Source: a virus. Taken from it: a stretch of 64,000 nucleotides of DNA. The DNA is taken from the IMG/VR virus record IMGVR_UViG_3300042384_000211, positions 62,001 to 126,000 of that record; one strand, written 5' to 3'. The notes under the pieces are model-generated. The model was given only the letters and a program-made list of their open reading frames with translations. It was not told the origin of the DNA and made no database searches. Made by a program: the position numbers and the translations under genes. Positions 30,453-40,243 of the stretch are shown here, one piece after another (position 1 is the stretch's first letter; every line of letters starts with the position of its first letter).

Positions 30453-32371
30453 TATTTACTCTCCTTGTTAACTTCTGTGAATTCAGCATCCACAACACCA
30501 TCTTGCGCATCCGTTGGTGTCTGCTGACCCGGCTCAACTGTTGCTGACTCTTGTGCTTGTTTAGCTTGGTAGATTGGTGCTACTGGTTCTGCTAATTTTA
30601 CCATTGCTGATTTAATTGCTTCTGCATCATCACCTTTAATGGCTTCTTCTACAGCGGCAATAGCATCATTGATTGCAGTATGTTGTTCAGCAGTTACCGA
30701 GTCACCAGCTTCTTCTACAGTTTTCTTAACATCGTGAACCTGTGCTTCAGCTTGGTTACGTGCATCAACTAATTCACGCAATTTTTTATCTGCATCGGCA
30801 TTAACTTCTGCATCCTGTACCATTGCATCAATTTCTTCTTCAGTTAAACCTGAGTTAGCTTTGATAGTAATCTTGTTTTCTTTGCCAGTTGCTTTATCTT
30901 TAGCACTTACTTTTAAGATACCATTAGCATCAATGTCAAGAGTAATTTCAATTTGTGGTTGACCACGACGTTGCGGTTCGATACCTTCTAAGTTGAACTG
31001 GCCAAGTACTTTATTGTCTTTGACAAACTCACGCTCACCTTGTGCTACCATAACAGTAACAGCTGGTTGATTGTCCTCTGCTGTAGAGAATGTTTGGCTT
31101 GCTTTGGTAGGAATGGTTGTATTTTTCTTAATCAGCTTGGTCATAATACCACCCATTGTTTCAATACCCAATGATAGTGGAGTTACGTCTAGTAACAATA
31201 CATCAGTTTTATCGCCGCCTAGTACAGCACCTTGAATAGCCGCACCGACTGCTACAGCTTCATCTGGGTTAACGTCTTTACGTGGAGCCTTACCAAAGAA
31301 TGCTTCAACAGCTTCTTGTACTTTAGGCATACGTGTTTGACCACCGACTAAGATAACATCGTCAATGTCACTAATGCTAATACCAGAGTCTTTAACAGCA
31401 ATCTTACATGGATCAATTGAACGTTTGATTAAATCTTCAACTAGACCTTCAAACTTGCTACGTGTTAGTTTAACTGATAAGTGTTTAGGACCAGTAGCAT
31501 CAGCAGTAATGTATGGTAAGTTTACATCTGTCTGTGTTGAACTTGACAATTCAATCTTAGCCTTCTCAGCTGATTCTTTAAGACGTTGTAAGGCCAGCAT
31601 GTCTTGTTTTAAGTCAATGCCAGATTCTTTCTTAAACTCGTCTACCAAGTATTCCATAATACGTTGGTCAAAGTCTTCACCGCCTAAGAATGTATCACCA
31701 TTAGTTGACAATACTTCAAATTGTTTTTCACCGTCGATGTCACTGATTTCAATAATACTAATATCAAATGTACCACCACCTAGGTCATACACAGCAATCT
31801 TACGGTCTTTTTTATCACCTTTATCGCAACCAAATGCTAGTGCAGCCGCAGTTGGTTCGTTGATAATACGCAATACTTCTAAGCCTGCAATACGACCTGC
31901 ATCTTTAGTTGCTTGACGTTGGCTGTCATTGAAGTAAGCAGGTACTGTAATAACTGCCTGCGTTACACTGTAACCCAAATAGTCTTCTGCTGTTAATTTC
32001 ATTTTGCGCAGAACTTCTGCTGAAATTTGTGGAGGTGCTAGTTTGTCACCGTTGACTTCGACCCATGCATCACCATTTTCGTTTTTAACGATTTTGTATG
32101 GCATTAGGTCAATGTCTTTTTGTACTGCTGGCTCGTCAAACTTACGACCAATTAGTCGTTTGCTGGCGTAGATTGTGTTTTTTGGATTAGTAACTGCTTG
32201 GCGTTTAGCACTAGCCCCCACAATGATTTCATCGCCGTAGGCAACGATACTTGGTGTAGTACGAGCACCTTCGTTATTTTCAATTACACGTGATTTATTG
32301 TTTTCAAGAATTGCGACGCAACTATTTGTAGTTCCAAGGTCTATGCCCAGAACAGGTGATTTTCTTGTCAT
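30452..32371 (-). CDS. dnaK: Hsp70 chaperone DnaK
   Basis: Start placed at ATG 32371 ([17 protein letters not shown]) behind AAAGGAGAAATAT. The longer reading adds a hydrophobic extension with no ribosome site. The 639-residue product has all DnaK signatures: [56 protein letters not shown], the substrate-binding domain ([17 protein letters not shown]), and a C-terminal lid with a short acidic tail. No phage grpE or dnaJ seen here, so host co-chaperones are expected. It forms an operon with hsp20. A GATAAATA box lies about 70 bases upstream. Full-length DnaK is rare in phages. Confidence 0.96.
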   Translation of the reverse strand: MTRKSPVLGIDLGTTNSCVAILENNKSRVIENNEGARTTPSIVAYGDEIIVGASAKRQAVTNPKNTIYASKRLIGRKFDEPAVQKDIDLMPYKIVKNENGDAWVEVNGDKLAPPQISAEVLRKMKLTAEDYLGYSVTQAVITVPAYFNDSQRQATKDAGRIAGLEVLRIINEPTAAALAFGCDKGDKKDRKIAVYDLGGGTFDISIIEISDIDGEKQFEVLSTNGDTFLGGEDFDQRIMEYLVDEFKKESGIDLKQDMLALQRLKESAEKAKIELSSSTQTDVNLPYITADATGPKHLSVKLTRSKFEGLVEDLIKRSIDPCKIAVKDSGISISDIDDVILVGGQTRMPKVQEAVEAFFGKAPRKDVNPDEAVAVGAAIQGAVLGGDKTDVLLLDVTPLSLGIETMGGIMTKLIKKNTTIPTKASQTFSTAEDNQPAVTVMVAQGEREFVKDNKVLGQFNLEGIEPQRRGQPQIEITLDIDANGILKVSAKDKATGKENKITIKANSGLTEEEIDAMVQDAEVNADADKKLRELVDARNQAEAQVHDVKKTVEEAGDSVTAEQHTAINDAIAAVEEAIKGDDAEAIKSAMVKLAEPVAPIYQAKQAQESATVEPGQQTPTDAQDGVVDAEFTEVNKESK

Positions 32372-32464
32372 ATATTTCTCCTTTAAGTTAAGCAAGAATA
32401 AATTAATTACGAACCCTATTATAGGCATTCGTATTACTATTTATCATTAAAGTATAACACTTCT

Positions 32465-33214
32465 TTATTTTTTTGTCAACAATTTTTGCCACTTTTCTCT
32501 ATTATAATTAGTTTTACCGTGGCAGGCTTTACATAACGGAATAAGATTTTCTAATAGATTATTTGTTTTATTGTAATCTATATGATGTATATCTAATTCT
32601 TCTGTTACAGTATTACATAGTTGACAAGTCAGATTATGTGCTTCTTTAATTTTATATTTTAATTCTTTATTAAATTCTAAACCGTATTCGCCATTGGATA
32701 TTCCGCCCAGCCAATTTGGATGATTTTCTTTCTTGGGTGTATTTTGTGTTTGCTTTTCTTTTTGCTCAGGTGTATATGCCCATTTGCCTTGTTTGGTTTC
32801 TCTGAGATGTTGTTTGGTTTCTTCGGAATGAGTGTGTCCGAAAAATCCATTATTTTCGCCAAGCCTGGCTTGGGGATTTTCTGCCAGATATTGCGTTAAA
32901 CTTTTACTAATTTTTTCAGCAACACCCGGAAAAGTCGAAGGATTATTAGTAGATGATAACTCACTCATCTTTTTCCTAAATTCAGCAGCAAATTCTTCAC
33001 CTACTCGTTGTTCCCACGAGATTGATTTTTGCCAATATTTGTGACATTCACGAGAACAGGCGAGTTTTCGCCTGTCTGTTGTCACAGGAAGATTGTAATC
33101 TTCACTGTTTTTATCGCCTATCATTCTTATTGGGAAGTGATTATTACATTGGGGATTAATACATTTTTTATTTTGAATGTATGTATATTTTCTATCGAAG
33201 TTAAACTTAGCCAT
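32465..33214 (-). CDS. HNH homing endonuclease
   Basis: A 249-residue endonuclease. An N-terminal zinc-finger-like region (KCINPQCNNHF...ACSRECHKYW), a NUMOD3-like helix (GHTHSEETKQHLRETKQGKW), and a C-terminal HNH domain (LTCQLCNTVTEELDIHHIDYNKTNNLLENLIPLCKACH). It lies between rpsU and dnaK, likely an insertion. AT-rich composition and Lys bias are typical of mobile nucleases. Confidence 0.93.
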   Translation of the reverse strand: MAKFNFDRKYTYIQNKKCINPQCNNHFPIRMIGDKNSEDYNLPVTTDRRKLACSRECHKYWQKSISWEQRVGEEFAAEFRKKMSELSSTNNPSTFPGVAEKISKSLTQYLAENPQARLGENNGFFGHTHSEETKQHLRETKQGKWAYTPEQKEKQTQNTPKKENHPNWLGGISNGEYGLEFNKELKYKIKEAHNLTCQLCNTVTEELDIHHIDYNKTNNLLENLIPLCKACHGKTNYNREKWQKLLTKK

Positions 33215-33269
33215 ATATTTTTCCTGGTGCTAAGTTTATTTATCAGTTCTAAGTCAATACCTATTATTC

Positions 33270-33506
33270 TTAATAAAGTTTTGCTGGTAAGTGTTGGCTA
33301 GATAGTTTCTTTTTCCAACGTTGTTTTGCAGCTGCTTTTTTGCGTTTTTTAGCCACAGTTGGTTTTTCATAAGATTCGCGATCACGCAATTCTTGTAACA
33401 ATCCAGAATCTTGAACTTTCTTTTTTAATTTACGAATAGCTTGCTCTACGTTGTCGTTTTTAACGTAAACAGTGCATCCATAGACTTGTGTATTATCGAG
33501 TGACAA
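33270..33506 (-). CDS. rpsU: Ribosomal protein bS21 homologue
   Basis: A 78-residue bS21-like protein starting at TTG 33506 behind AAGGAAATTTAA. CTVYVKNDNVEQAIRKLKKKVQDSGLLQELRDRESYEKPTVAKKRKKAAAKQ shows the S21 helical pattern and basic C-terminus. S21 sits near the anti-Shine-Dalgarno end of 16S rRNA and affects initiation on some mRNAs. Phage S21 could favour phage mRNAs, including ones without a Shine-Dalgarno sequence. A TATAAATA late box at 33528-33535 drives it. Confidence 0.92.
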   Translation of the reverse strand: MSLDNTQVYGCTVYVKNDNVEQAIRKLKKKVQDSGLLQELRDRESYEKPTVAKKRKKAAAKQRWKKKLSSQHLPAKLY

Positions 33507-33527
33507 ATTAAATTTCCTTAGGTAAAA

Positions 33528-33535
33528 TATTTATA
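33528..33535 (-). promoter_or_regulatory. T4-type late promoter for rpsU
   Basis: Minus strand exact TATAAATA 21 bases before the TTG start, with AAGGAAA between. The box lies over the stop of the next gene (33531). Confidence 0.65.
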
Positions 33536-33836
33536 CTTCTTGTGGAGTTGCATCAAAATTTTGAAAATAATCTAATAAATTATTTACTTGTAGATTATTA
33601 GTGTCCTTAACCAATGTGCAGTCTAAATTATCATTAATATCATTTAACCAACTTGAATCATCTATATCTTGTTTGTACAAGTAAACATCATAATTTTTAG
33701 CACTAACTTTACAAAACATGCCTATGTTAATAACATCGTCAGTGTCTGCATCAATTATTAGGACTGTGTGACTATTTGGTGACTTTGGTTCAATGCTAGG
33801 GTGAGTTATAAATCTACTGTTTGTTTGGTGAGTCAT
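33531..33836 (-). CDS. Hypothetical phage protein
   Basis: A 101-residue acidic protein. HTVLIIDADTDDVINIGMFCKVSAKNYDVYLYKQD resembles the first strand-loop-helix of a response-receiver or sigma-factor-like fold, but no receiver Asp-Lys pair is convincing. It overlaps the end of the large membrane protein gene by 23 bases. Function unknown. Confidence 0.6.
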   Translation of the reverse strand: MTHQTNSRFITHPSIEPKSPNSHTVLIIDADTDDVINIGMFCKVSAKNYDVYLYKQDIDDSSWLNDINDNLDCTLVKDTNNLQVNNLLDYFQNFDATPQEV

Positions 33837-35394
33837 TTAGATACCTTTGAATTTGCTCTTGTTCTGTATCGGTAAGTAATTCGATATCATACTCACCAAG
33901 GTCAATCTTTTCAATAAGATGTTTGATATATAGCTGATCATAGGCAAATTGATCAGTTTTTTCTTTGTCTACTTCTATCCACTTTTTATCGTTCCATTTA
34001 TACAGACGACTGGGCAAATAGTCCACACGCAGAAATATATCTCCGCGCTGGGGTGCATCCGGAAACGCTGTACCAAACCCTGCTTGTGCGGCCATGGGTT
34101 CTTGATCTGTAATACCAAAGTCCGGAATAGTTACTGCGTTAGTATTATATCCCGATACTATTGGCTCTGGATCATCTGCAGGAGGAGGCACAGGGCGAAT
34201 TGGTTGCGGGTCGTATTGGCTGTTATCGATAGCAGTTTGTGCCCACATTTCCTCACCTTCAAGTACAGGAATATCTAAAGGATCTTCAACAGAAGATTCT
34301 TCTTCAACTTCTTGTTTAGGTACAAAGCCGTCAGTTCCAGCAAACTTAAACCACGATACTGGACTTTTTAGGTATGCTTGTGTGCTAGCATAGTTGTCTG
34401 GTAAGAGATCTTCTTTAGCATCTAATTCTTTGGCTACTTCTTTACCGTGAGCAAAAAACTCTTCCGGTGTGTCAAACAAATGTTCGGACATTTCCATATT
34501 CTGGTCTACTCCCGATTGTTTTCTAATTTCTTCTATATCAGGAAAGTCTGGTTCATATGGTGGCCATGCTTCACTGGTAGGTTGCCAAACTTGTTGCCAC
34601 CCCTCACGTTGCTCTTTTTCTTTAGGTTTATTTTTATCTTCACGAGACCATTGAATAGTCTGCTCTGCGGCTAAGATTAAGATAAGTGCCAATGGATCAA
34701 ATACAAACACTAATAAGATAATTACCCAACGGACAGCACGTTCTAGTAAGTTCGCATCTGGGTTATCACCGTAGATAAGTGCGGCTATGTAACGGATAGG
34801 TCCGACTTCTGCTTCAATCTTACGATTTTGTGCGGCCAGAGGAGCACGTTCTGCTTGTAATGCTGATATATTCTTTTGTGCAGCTGTGATGTCTGCTTGT
34901 AGGCTTTTACGTTCTTTGGCTTGATTCTTGCGAATCTGCACAGCACGATTAGCACCTCGGTCGTCTGTGGTACGACCCAACATTTGGTCCACTTGTGCGG
35001 CCATTTGTTGTAGGGCTCGTTTGTTTACGCTGATATTATCCTGTTCTGTTTTAATCTTTTCATCTAAGATCTGCACCTGAGCGGCACTATCGCCTACCGT
35101 AATGTTTTGATCCATGTGGGCTTTGCTCAAAAATCCGAAGATCCCCATTGAGGTAATCAGCATCAGCACTAAAATGGCAGGAACAAGATAAAGTTTAAAT
35201 TGTATGTTAGCACGATGCCAAAATTTGTGTAACCATACAGTAGCGGCAATTTTACCTACTTCTAGTACAGCACCCATAATGATAATAGGCACTACTGCCG
35301 CGGCAAAAATAGCTGTTAATCCAGCTATGGAATAGTATGCGGCCACGGCTGAAATGCTTAAAGCCACTGCTAAGATGAATAATCCAAATAACAT
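33814..35394 (-). CDS. Large membrane protein with long coiled coil
   Basis: A 526-residue protein. Four or so membrane segments in the first 90 residues (MLFGLFILAVALSISAVAAYYS, GLTAIFAAAVVPIIIMGAVLEVG, FKLYLVPAILVLMLITSMGIFGF) precede a coiled coil (about 100-200), then another membrane region (AVRWVIILLVFVFDPLALILILA) and a Pro/Glu-rich soluble tail. The tail ends in RGDIFLRVDYLPSRLYKWND. Similar membrane proteins of unknown function are known from T4-like cyanophages, as I recall. A weak promoter (TTGACT, 17 bases, TAAACT at 35424-35452) and a AATAAATA box lie upstream. Confidence 0.7.
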   Translation of the reverse strand: MLFGLFILAVALSISAVAAYYSIAGLTAIFAAAVVPIIIMGAVLEVGKIAATVWLHKFWHRANIQFKLYLVPAILVLMLITSMGIFGFLSKAHMDQNITVGDSAAQVQILDEKIKTEQDNISVNKRALQQMAAQVDQMLGRTTDDRGANRAVQIRKNQAKERKSLQADITAAQKNISALQAERAPLAAQNRKIEAEVGPIRYIAALIYGDNPDANLLERAVRWVIILLVFVFDPLALILILAAEQTIQWSREDKNKPKEKEQREGWQQVWQPTSEAWPPYEPDFPDIEEIRKQSGVDQNMEMSEHLFDTPEEFFAHGKEVAKELDAKEDLLPDNYASTQAYLKSPVSWFKFAGTDGFVPKQEVEEESSVEDPLDIPVLEGEEMWAQTAIDNSQYDPQPIRPVPPPADDPEPIVSGYNTNAVTIPDFGITDQEPMAAQAGFGTAFPDAPQRGDIFLRVDYLPSRLYKWNDKKWIEVDKEKTDQFAYDQLYIKHLIEKIDLGEYDIELLTDTEQEQIQRYLNDSPNKQ

Positions 35395-35461
35395 AGTTAA
35401 TTATTTATTGAGTTGTATCTGATAGTTTAACATGGTAGTTTATATTAGTCAAGAGTTTTGG

Positions 35462-38400
35462 TTAAACTCTAGTAACCATGACAATAGTTGATGGACTAGC
35501 AGGTACAGGTGGTACAGTGCCGGATCCAGTTTTGGCTGCAATACCCTGTAGTGATATATGGCTATCAAGACCGACCCACATCAATTGATAGTAGTCACCT
35601 GAGGTAATAGTGCCATCAATAAATGGACCCACCGCACAGATATAGCCGTTGACCGAGCCCTGTGCCGGTAGAGAAAAGTAACTGGCGCTTTGAGCAATAT
35701 CACTACCATTCTTACGCAACCATACTGCCACTTTGTTTGTTTTATTATCAGTGTTTTGAAATTGTAGGCTGTAGTCAAGTTTATAGCTACCGTTAGCTGA
35801 GAATGTGATACGGTTACCACTGGCAATAGTCACACCAAGGTTGCCATAGGTGTTGGCAATAGGCACAGTGTTAATGATGGCCAAGTTAGCATTTTGTGTG
35901 ACTGTGGTATTATCCCAGAAACTGCCAAAGTATCTAATATTACCCGTGCTACTGGCCTGTAGGTTAGCAATGTTGGCAGTGATAGCATTGATTTGATTTG
36001 ATTGTATGGTGTTAGCCGATGTCCAGTTATTAGTAACTGTAGATATTTGACTGTCAACATAGCCTTTCATCGCCACGTTGGCATTGGCAACATTACTGCT
36101 CCACGCATAGATAGCAAGGTTGGCAGGTGTAAATGTAAATGCTCCATTAGACAATGTTAAACTTTCAGTGCCCGGGCTAGCAGTTGTGACACTTAGGTAA
36201 CTATTGACATTGGCATTACTGTAAGCATAACTAGGAAGTTCTGTCAGGTATCTACCACTGGCTACAATATAGTTAGTGTAGACGTTGGCATTGAATATAC
36301 CGTGGCTAGTTGTACGAACATAGTTGGCTGTGACATTACCTGTGACATTTAAGTTTACTAAATTACCCACTGTGGTTAAACTACTGCCTATGACTGTGGA
36401 ATTCAAGTAAGTGCCTGTTAGTAGACTAGCGTTGGCACCGATCTCAATGTTAGTGACACCATCAAATAAGGTGCCATTAATAGTAGCACCTGGATTTAGA
36501 CGATCAGCATAGCTAGCACGATTGGCGTACAGGTTATTAACTTTGGTAGTGCTGGCAATAACTAAAGGTGCTGTACCAGTAGCAACAGTTGATATAATTT
36601 GAACGGATGTGGTTAAACTAGTATTACTAAATGTAGCTATAACATCATTGGCTGCTCCGCCACCGGCAATAAACTTAACAGTGCGCCCCGGAGTGTTGGT
36701 ACCAATGGTTAGGTTACCACCAGGTGCACTGGTGTTGCTGAGATTTCCTTGTATGTACAGGTAAGCATCATTCTTGTTAGTGCTGGTGCCTAGACTGTTA
36801 ATGGGATTAGTATTGTCAAAGTTACTGCCATTGATGCCCATGTCCACATAGAATTCTGTGTCGCTTCCATTGTTGCTAGTGGCGATGAAATCAGTGCTGG
36901 CAACAGTTCCAGGGCTTAGGTTTTGGTGGACAATCTGTGCGTAGCTGTTAATACTGTCAAATGCTTGTATACTAGCGTCAGGGAAATTGTAGCCTGTATA
37001 GAATCCGCCAAATCGTCCTGTGCCAGCAATATCAATATTACCAGTTATCCAGGCATCTGTGGTCATTATGTGTTCAGTTTGAAATCCAGTGGTTGCGTCT
37101 GTGTACCAGTAGTCGCCATGAACACCAGTAGTACTATAGAGTAAGCTGCGACGATAGCTTTCTAAGACATTGCCAAGAACAATGCCGCCGCCGTTGATTT
37201 CTGTGCTTGATGTTGAGTTGTTGGCTAGGTATAAAATCTTACCAAATACTGTAGCACTAGTATTATAAGTTAAATTACCCAAAACATTCATATTGTTTAC
37301 AGTAACGTTACTGAATGTTGGACTTGAGTTGGCAGCAATTTCTTGTGCTAGTTGTAAGCGTAGATTATTGCTGCCAGTGTCTGTAATGGTTAGGCTGTAG
37401 CTGTCACTGGCCAGAGTGTGTACATCCGAGGTATCTAAACTAACATTACCATAGTAACTACCCGGATTTTGGAATCCTACACCAGTGGTGATTTTATTTA
37501 CATTGTCACTGGGAACCCATGCTGTATCCTGGAATGAATCATCGGCAAATGTAATACCACCCAATCCAGTTCCACCTTGTGCGACACTAGGTATAACTAG
37601 ACCACCATGACTTAGCATTAATCCTTTATATTCTACTCCAGTCCCGCCTATTTTTTGACTGAATATTTCAATATGCCCTGCTTGAGAAGTAGCGTTGAAT
37701 GTTTCATCTGCAACGAACAACATTCTAGCACTTGATGTAGTAGGTAATCCTGTTGGGGTAGTAGCATTCGCATAGCCAGCAGCAGTTATAGTTAATATAT
37801 TATCACCTGCTTGCAAGACTGCTGGTGCGGCAATAGTGCCACGGAATCTACGACCAATAAGACTGACTGGTAAAGGAGCATAATCTCCAAAACTATCAAA
37901 TGTAAGCAATGGTGGAATATTATGTTTATTAGTGACGTGTACTAAACTACCACCTGCTATTTGTGGCACAGCGTAGGTCTCACTGTTGGTATCAGCAGTA
38001 ATACTCAATGCCGTTTTACCAATTGCGAGATCAGGTATACTAATAGTGGTCATACCATCACGGTTAACCCCAAATGATGGATTACCTGTCTCACCACTTA
38101 TTACTTGAATAGGTCTATTGAATACTATATTGCCTGTAGCAGTTGGTATACCAATGACAATATCTCTGGTAGGATCAGTAATTTTAATGGTATTATCGTG
38201 TAAAGTGAATTGACCAACAACTAATCCTGCTCCGCCAGCAATAACAAAGTCGCCATCAATTGCTGTCAATCGTAAATCAATGCCCAATGTTTCATCTTGT
38301 ACAAATATAGAGCCCGCACCCATCCATAGTCGTTTAAAACGTTTAGTTGGTGTGCCTAAGTCATATATGTCATTTTCTATCGGAGAAATTGTACCGTGAG

Positions 38401-39238
38401 TAATAACCCTGGCGTTTGCTCCAACCGATAATGAAATATCAGTACTAACTGCTGTGGCTATTGTCATACTAGCATTAACTATCGGACGGACTGTGTATAT
38501 GGTTTCACCGGGAGTTGGTAGAATCATCGGCACTGAAAAAGGAATGGTCTTATCGGTAATAATAATATTAGCATACATACCTACGCCAACATATAATATA
38601 TTGCTGTAGGCAGGTACATTAACTCCAGATATAACATCTTCAGATTCGAGCTGAGGAAGGGGATTGGTTGAAAATTGATACACGCACCATCCTGTGCCTG
38701 TTCCCGAAATACCATTTGGCAGACCATAATCACCCGCTGCTAAATTATCACTTTCGCTAGTGCTATAATCAACCACATAATCTAATATTAAGTTATCTAC
38801 GATAACTTCAATACTAGCAGATTGTTGAACTAAACTACCAACGGGCAATTTAAGATTTGGAACTGATACAAATCCACTACCTGCTGGTAGTAAAGTTATA
38901 TCACGATCCGCTATCTTGCCGCCAATGGTTTCATCTGTGATGTACAAATTGCCTAGGTTTAAATTACCAGTGATTGACGTTGTGTTTAGATAGTTAGCAA
39001 CATTAACATTACTATAAGGACCAATGTTATTAACTGTTAGGTAAGAAGCTACATTAGAGTTGCTGTAATTACCGCTGACTCCTTCACCGGCAATAATAAT
39101 ACCACCAGGCGTTGTGCCATCGCTGATTCTAATTGTTTGTGTAGTACTATCGTACCAAAGACGATCGGTTTCTCCGATACGAGTGGTACCATCATCTTGG
39201 TTGCGTCTACTTGTGAATAAATCTTGCGTGAAAGCCAC
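35462..39238 (-). CDS. Giant tail-fibre protein
   Basis: A 1,258-residue fibre protein starting at GTG 39238 behind GGAGAAATTCC. The N-terminus (MAFTQDLFTSRRNQDDGTTRIGETDRLWYDSTTQTIRISDGTTPGG) is the phage fibre N-domain. The body repeats YSNSNVASYLTVNN / NVANYLN and GNVTANYVR units with beta-prism-like strands. It ends SLQGIAAKTGSGTVPPVPAS and a beta-rich tip (TPNSYGNLGVTIASGNRITFSAN type). Adhesin of the virion. Internal Asn/Thr/Ser-rich repeats make it recombination-prone. Confidence 0.85.
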   Translation of the reverse strand: MAFTQDLFTSRRNQDDGTTRIGETDRLWYDSTTQTIRISDGTTPGGIIIAGEGVSGNYSNSNVASYLTVNNIGPYSNVNVANYLNTTSITGNLNLGNLYITDETIGGKIADRDITLLPAGSGFVSVPNLKLPVGSLVQQSASIEVIVDNLILDYVVDYSTSESDNLAAGDYGLPNGISGTGTGWCVYQFSTNPLPQLESEDVISGVNVPAYSNILYVGVGMYANIIITDKTIPFSVPMILPTPGETIYTVRPIVNASMTIATAVSTDISLSVGANARVITHGTISPIENDIYDLGTPTKRFKRLWMGAGSIFVQDETLGIDLRLTAIDGDFVIAGGAGLVVGQFTLHDNTIKITDPTRDIVIGIPTATGNIVFNRPIQVISGETGNPSFGVNRDGMTTISIPDLAIGKTALSITADTNSETYAVPQIAGGSLVHVTNKHNIPPLLTFDSFGDYAPLPVSLIGRRFRGTIAAPAVLQAGDNILTITAAGYANATTPTGLPTTSSARMLFVADETFNATSQAGHIEIFSQKIGGTGVEYKGLMLSHGGLVIPSVAQGGTGLGGITFADDSFQDTAWVPSDNVNKITTGVGFQNPGSYYGNVSLDTSDVHTLASDSYSLTITDTGSNNLRLQLAQEIAANSSPTFSNVTVNNMNVLGNLTYNTSATVFGKILYLANNSTSSTEINGGGIVLGNVLESYRRSLLYSTTGVHGDYWYTDATTGFQTEHIMTTDAWITGNIDIAGTGRFGGFYTGYNFPDASIQAFDSINSYAQIVHQNLSPGTVASTDFIATSNNGSDTEFYVDMGINGSNFDNTNPINSLGTSTNKNDAYLYIQGNLSNTSAPGGNLTIGTNTPGRTVKFIAGGGAANDVIATFSNTSLTTSVQIISTVATGTAPLVIASTTKVNNLYANRASYADRLNPGATINGTLFDGVTNIEIGANASLLTGTYLNSTVIGSSLTTVGNLVNLNVTGNVTANYVRTTSHGIFNANVYTNYIVASGRYLTELPSYAYSNANVNSYLSVTTASPGTESLTLSNGAFTFTPANLAIYAWSSNVANANVAMKGYVDSQISTVTNNWTSANTIQSNQINAITANIANLQASSTGNIRYFGSFWDNTTVTQNANLAIINTVPIANTYGNLGVTIASGNRITFSANGSYKLDYSLQFQNTDNKTNKVAVWLRKNGSDIAQSASYFSLPAQGSVNGYICAVGPFIDGTITSGDYYQLMWVGLDSHISLQGIAAKTGSGTVPPVPASPSTIVMVTRV

Positions 39239-39249
39239 GGAATTTCTCC

Positions 39250-39576
39250 TTAGCCTTCTAGTGGCTCATCTTCGTCTGCTGCAATCGCAGTCGACAACCC
39301 TGCGTTTTGTTTGATTATATCAAGTTCATCTGGTTCCTCATCGTCGACAGGAGCATAAACTGAATCTACTCCGTGTGCTTTTTTAGCCAACTCAATTTTT
39401 TGTTGTAGTGGCGGAACCATAACTCCCAATTCATTATCAGCCACAGGAGTTTCTGTAGATTGGTCTTGTGCAGTATCACCATTATTGATGTTTACTACCA
39501 CTGGTTGCTGTTGAGCTTCATGCTCTTCTGCATCTAATAAATTAAGTATATTGCGTAATATTTCTGCTGTTTTCAT
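39250..39576 (-). CDS. Acidic phage protein
   Basis: A 108-residue protein (MKTAEILRNILNLLDAEEHEAQQQPVVV...) with a hydrophobic N-terminal helix and an acidic tail (DDEEPDELDIIKQN...AADEDEPLEG). A GATAAATA box sits 6 bases before its ATG. Similar acidic proteins lie beside virion genes in other phages, sometimes as scaffold or chaperone. Role unknown. Confidence 0.65.
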   Translation of the reverse strand: MKTAEILRNILNLLDAEEHEAQQQPVVVNINNGDTAQDQSTETPVADNELGVMVPPLQQKIELAKKAHGVDSVYAPVDDEEPDELDIIKQNAGLSTAIAADEDEPLEG

Positions 39577-39589
39577 AATATGTATTTAT

Positions 39590-39850
39590 CTATTCCCATG
39601 GTCGGCCTGTGATCAATACATTGCCATCAACGATGTTATCAACAACAACATTACCTACATATTTTGTTGGCAAAATGCTGATATTGGCTGTGTTTAATGT
39701 ACGATAAAATGGCTGACTAGTATTGGCCGACCCACTAATTGTGCCATCAATGGCTACTATTTTGCCTTGACGTTTGGCTTCTGCAATGTCGAGCTTGCTT
39801 TCTTGTTTAAGCTGTTTAGTTAATAATGTAGATATTCCGTTTGCTGACAT
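39590..39850 (-). CDS. Hypothetical virion-associated protein
   Basis: An 86-residue protein (MSANGISTLLTKQLKQESKLDIAEAKRQGKIVAIDGTISGSAN...) of the type found next to fibre genes in T4-like cyanophages. A GCTAAATACACT box lies upstream with AAAGAGAATAG. Short length and central hydrophobic strands suggest a connector or cap. Function not known. Confidence 0.65.
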   Translation of the reverse strand: MSANGISTLLTKQLKQESKLDIAEAKRQGKIVAIDGTISGSANTSQPFYRTLNTANISILPTKYVGNVVVDNIVDGNVLITGRPWE

Positions 39851-39880
39851 AACTATTCTCTTTAGTGTATTTAGCTACCT

Positions 39881-40159
39881 TTACAGGCTGCAACTACTTC
39901 TTGCACCACCATTGTGTTCTACAACTGTGACTGCACCAGGTTCGTTGACTGCTAATACAGCTATACAACTGCATCTGACTGGCAATCGTAGCTCTAAAGT
40001 TTCACCTGCACGTAGGACTGCACAGTTCTTGTTATTGGCCACGGGATTTTCACCTACGACCCAGTAGATACTGACACTGGCGTAGACTCGCACTGTGCCC
40101 TTTTTAAGTTTAGGACTCTGCTGACTAACTGAAGTTGCTGACAATGAATATGCTGCCAT
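39881..40159 (-). CDS. Hypothetical virion-associated protein
   Basis: A 92-residue protein with beta-strand alternation (KKGTVRVYASVSIYWVVGE, CSCIAVLAVNEPGAVTVVEHNGG). It is preceded by an exact TATAAATA box at 40179-40186. It may be a small structural component. No enzyme motif seen. Confidence 0.65.
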   Translation of the reverse strand: MAAYSLSATSVSQQSPKLKKGTVRVYASVSIYWVVGENPVANNKNCAVLRAGETLELRLPVRCSCIAVLAVNEPGAVTVVEHNGGARSSCSL

Positions 40160-40178
40160 AATATATCTCGTAAACTAA

Positions 40179-40186
40179 TATTTATA
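40179..40186 (-). promoter_or_regulatory. T4-type late promoter
   Basis: Minus strand exact TATAAATA, 19 bases before the ATG at 40159, right after the terminator at 40196-40215. Confidence 0.7.
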
Positions 40187-40195
40187 GTCAAAATA

Positions 40196-40215
40196 AAAGG
40201 CTCCGAAGAGCCTTT
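40196..40215. terminator. Intrinsic terminator
   Basis: Stem AAAGGCTC / GAGCCTTT, loop CGAA, followed on the minus strand by TATTTTG. It ends the early unit upstream at 40244 and separates it from the late genes. Confidence 0.85.
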
Positions 40216-40243
40216 GGTTAGGTTAATAATAGGGTTTCTCGAG

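Noticed and set aside
31365-31916. 183-residue plus-strand ORF over dnaK
   Set aside because: Shadow of the dnaK frame with no ribosome site or own motifs.
32372-32428. N-terminal extension of DnaK
   Set aside because: No ribosome site before the longer start, while ATG 32371 has AAAGGAG and gives the family's usual N-terminus.
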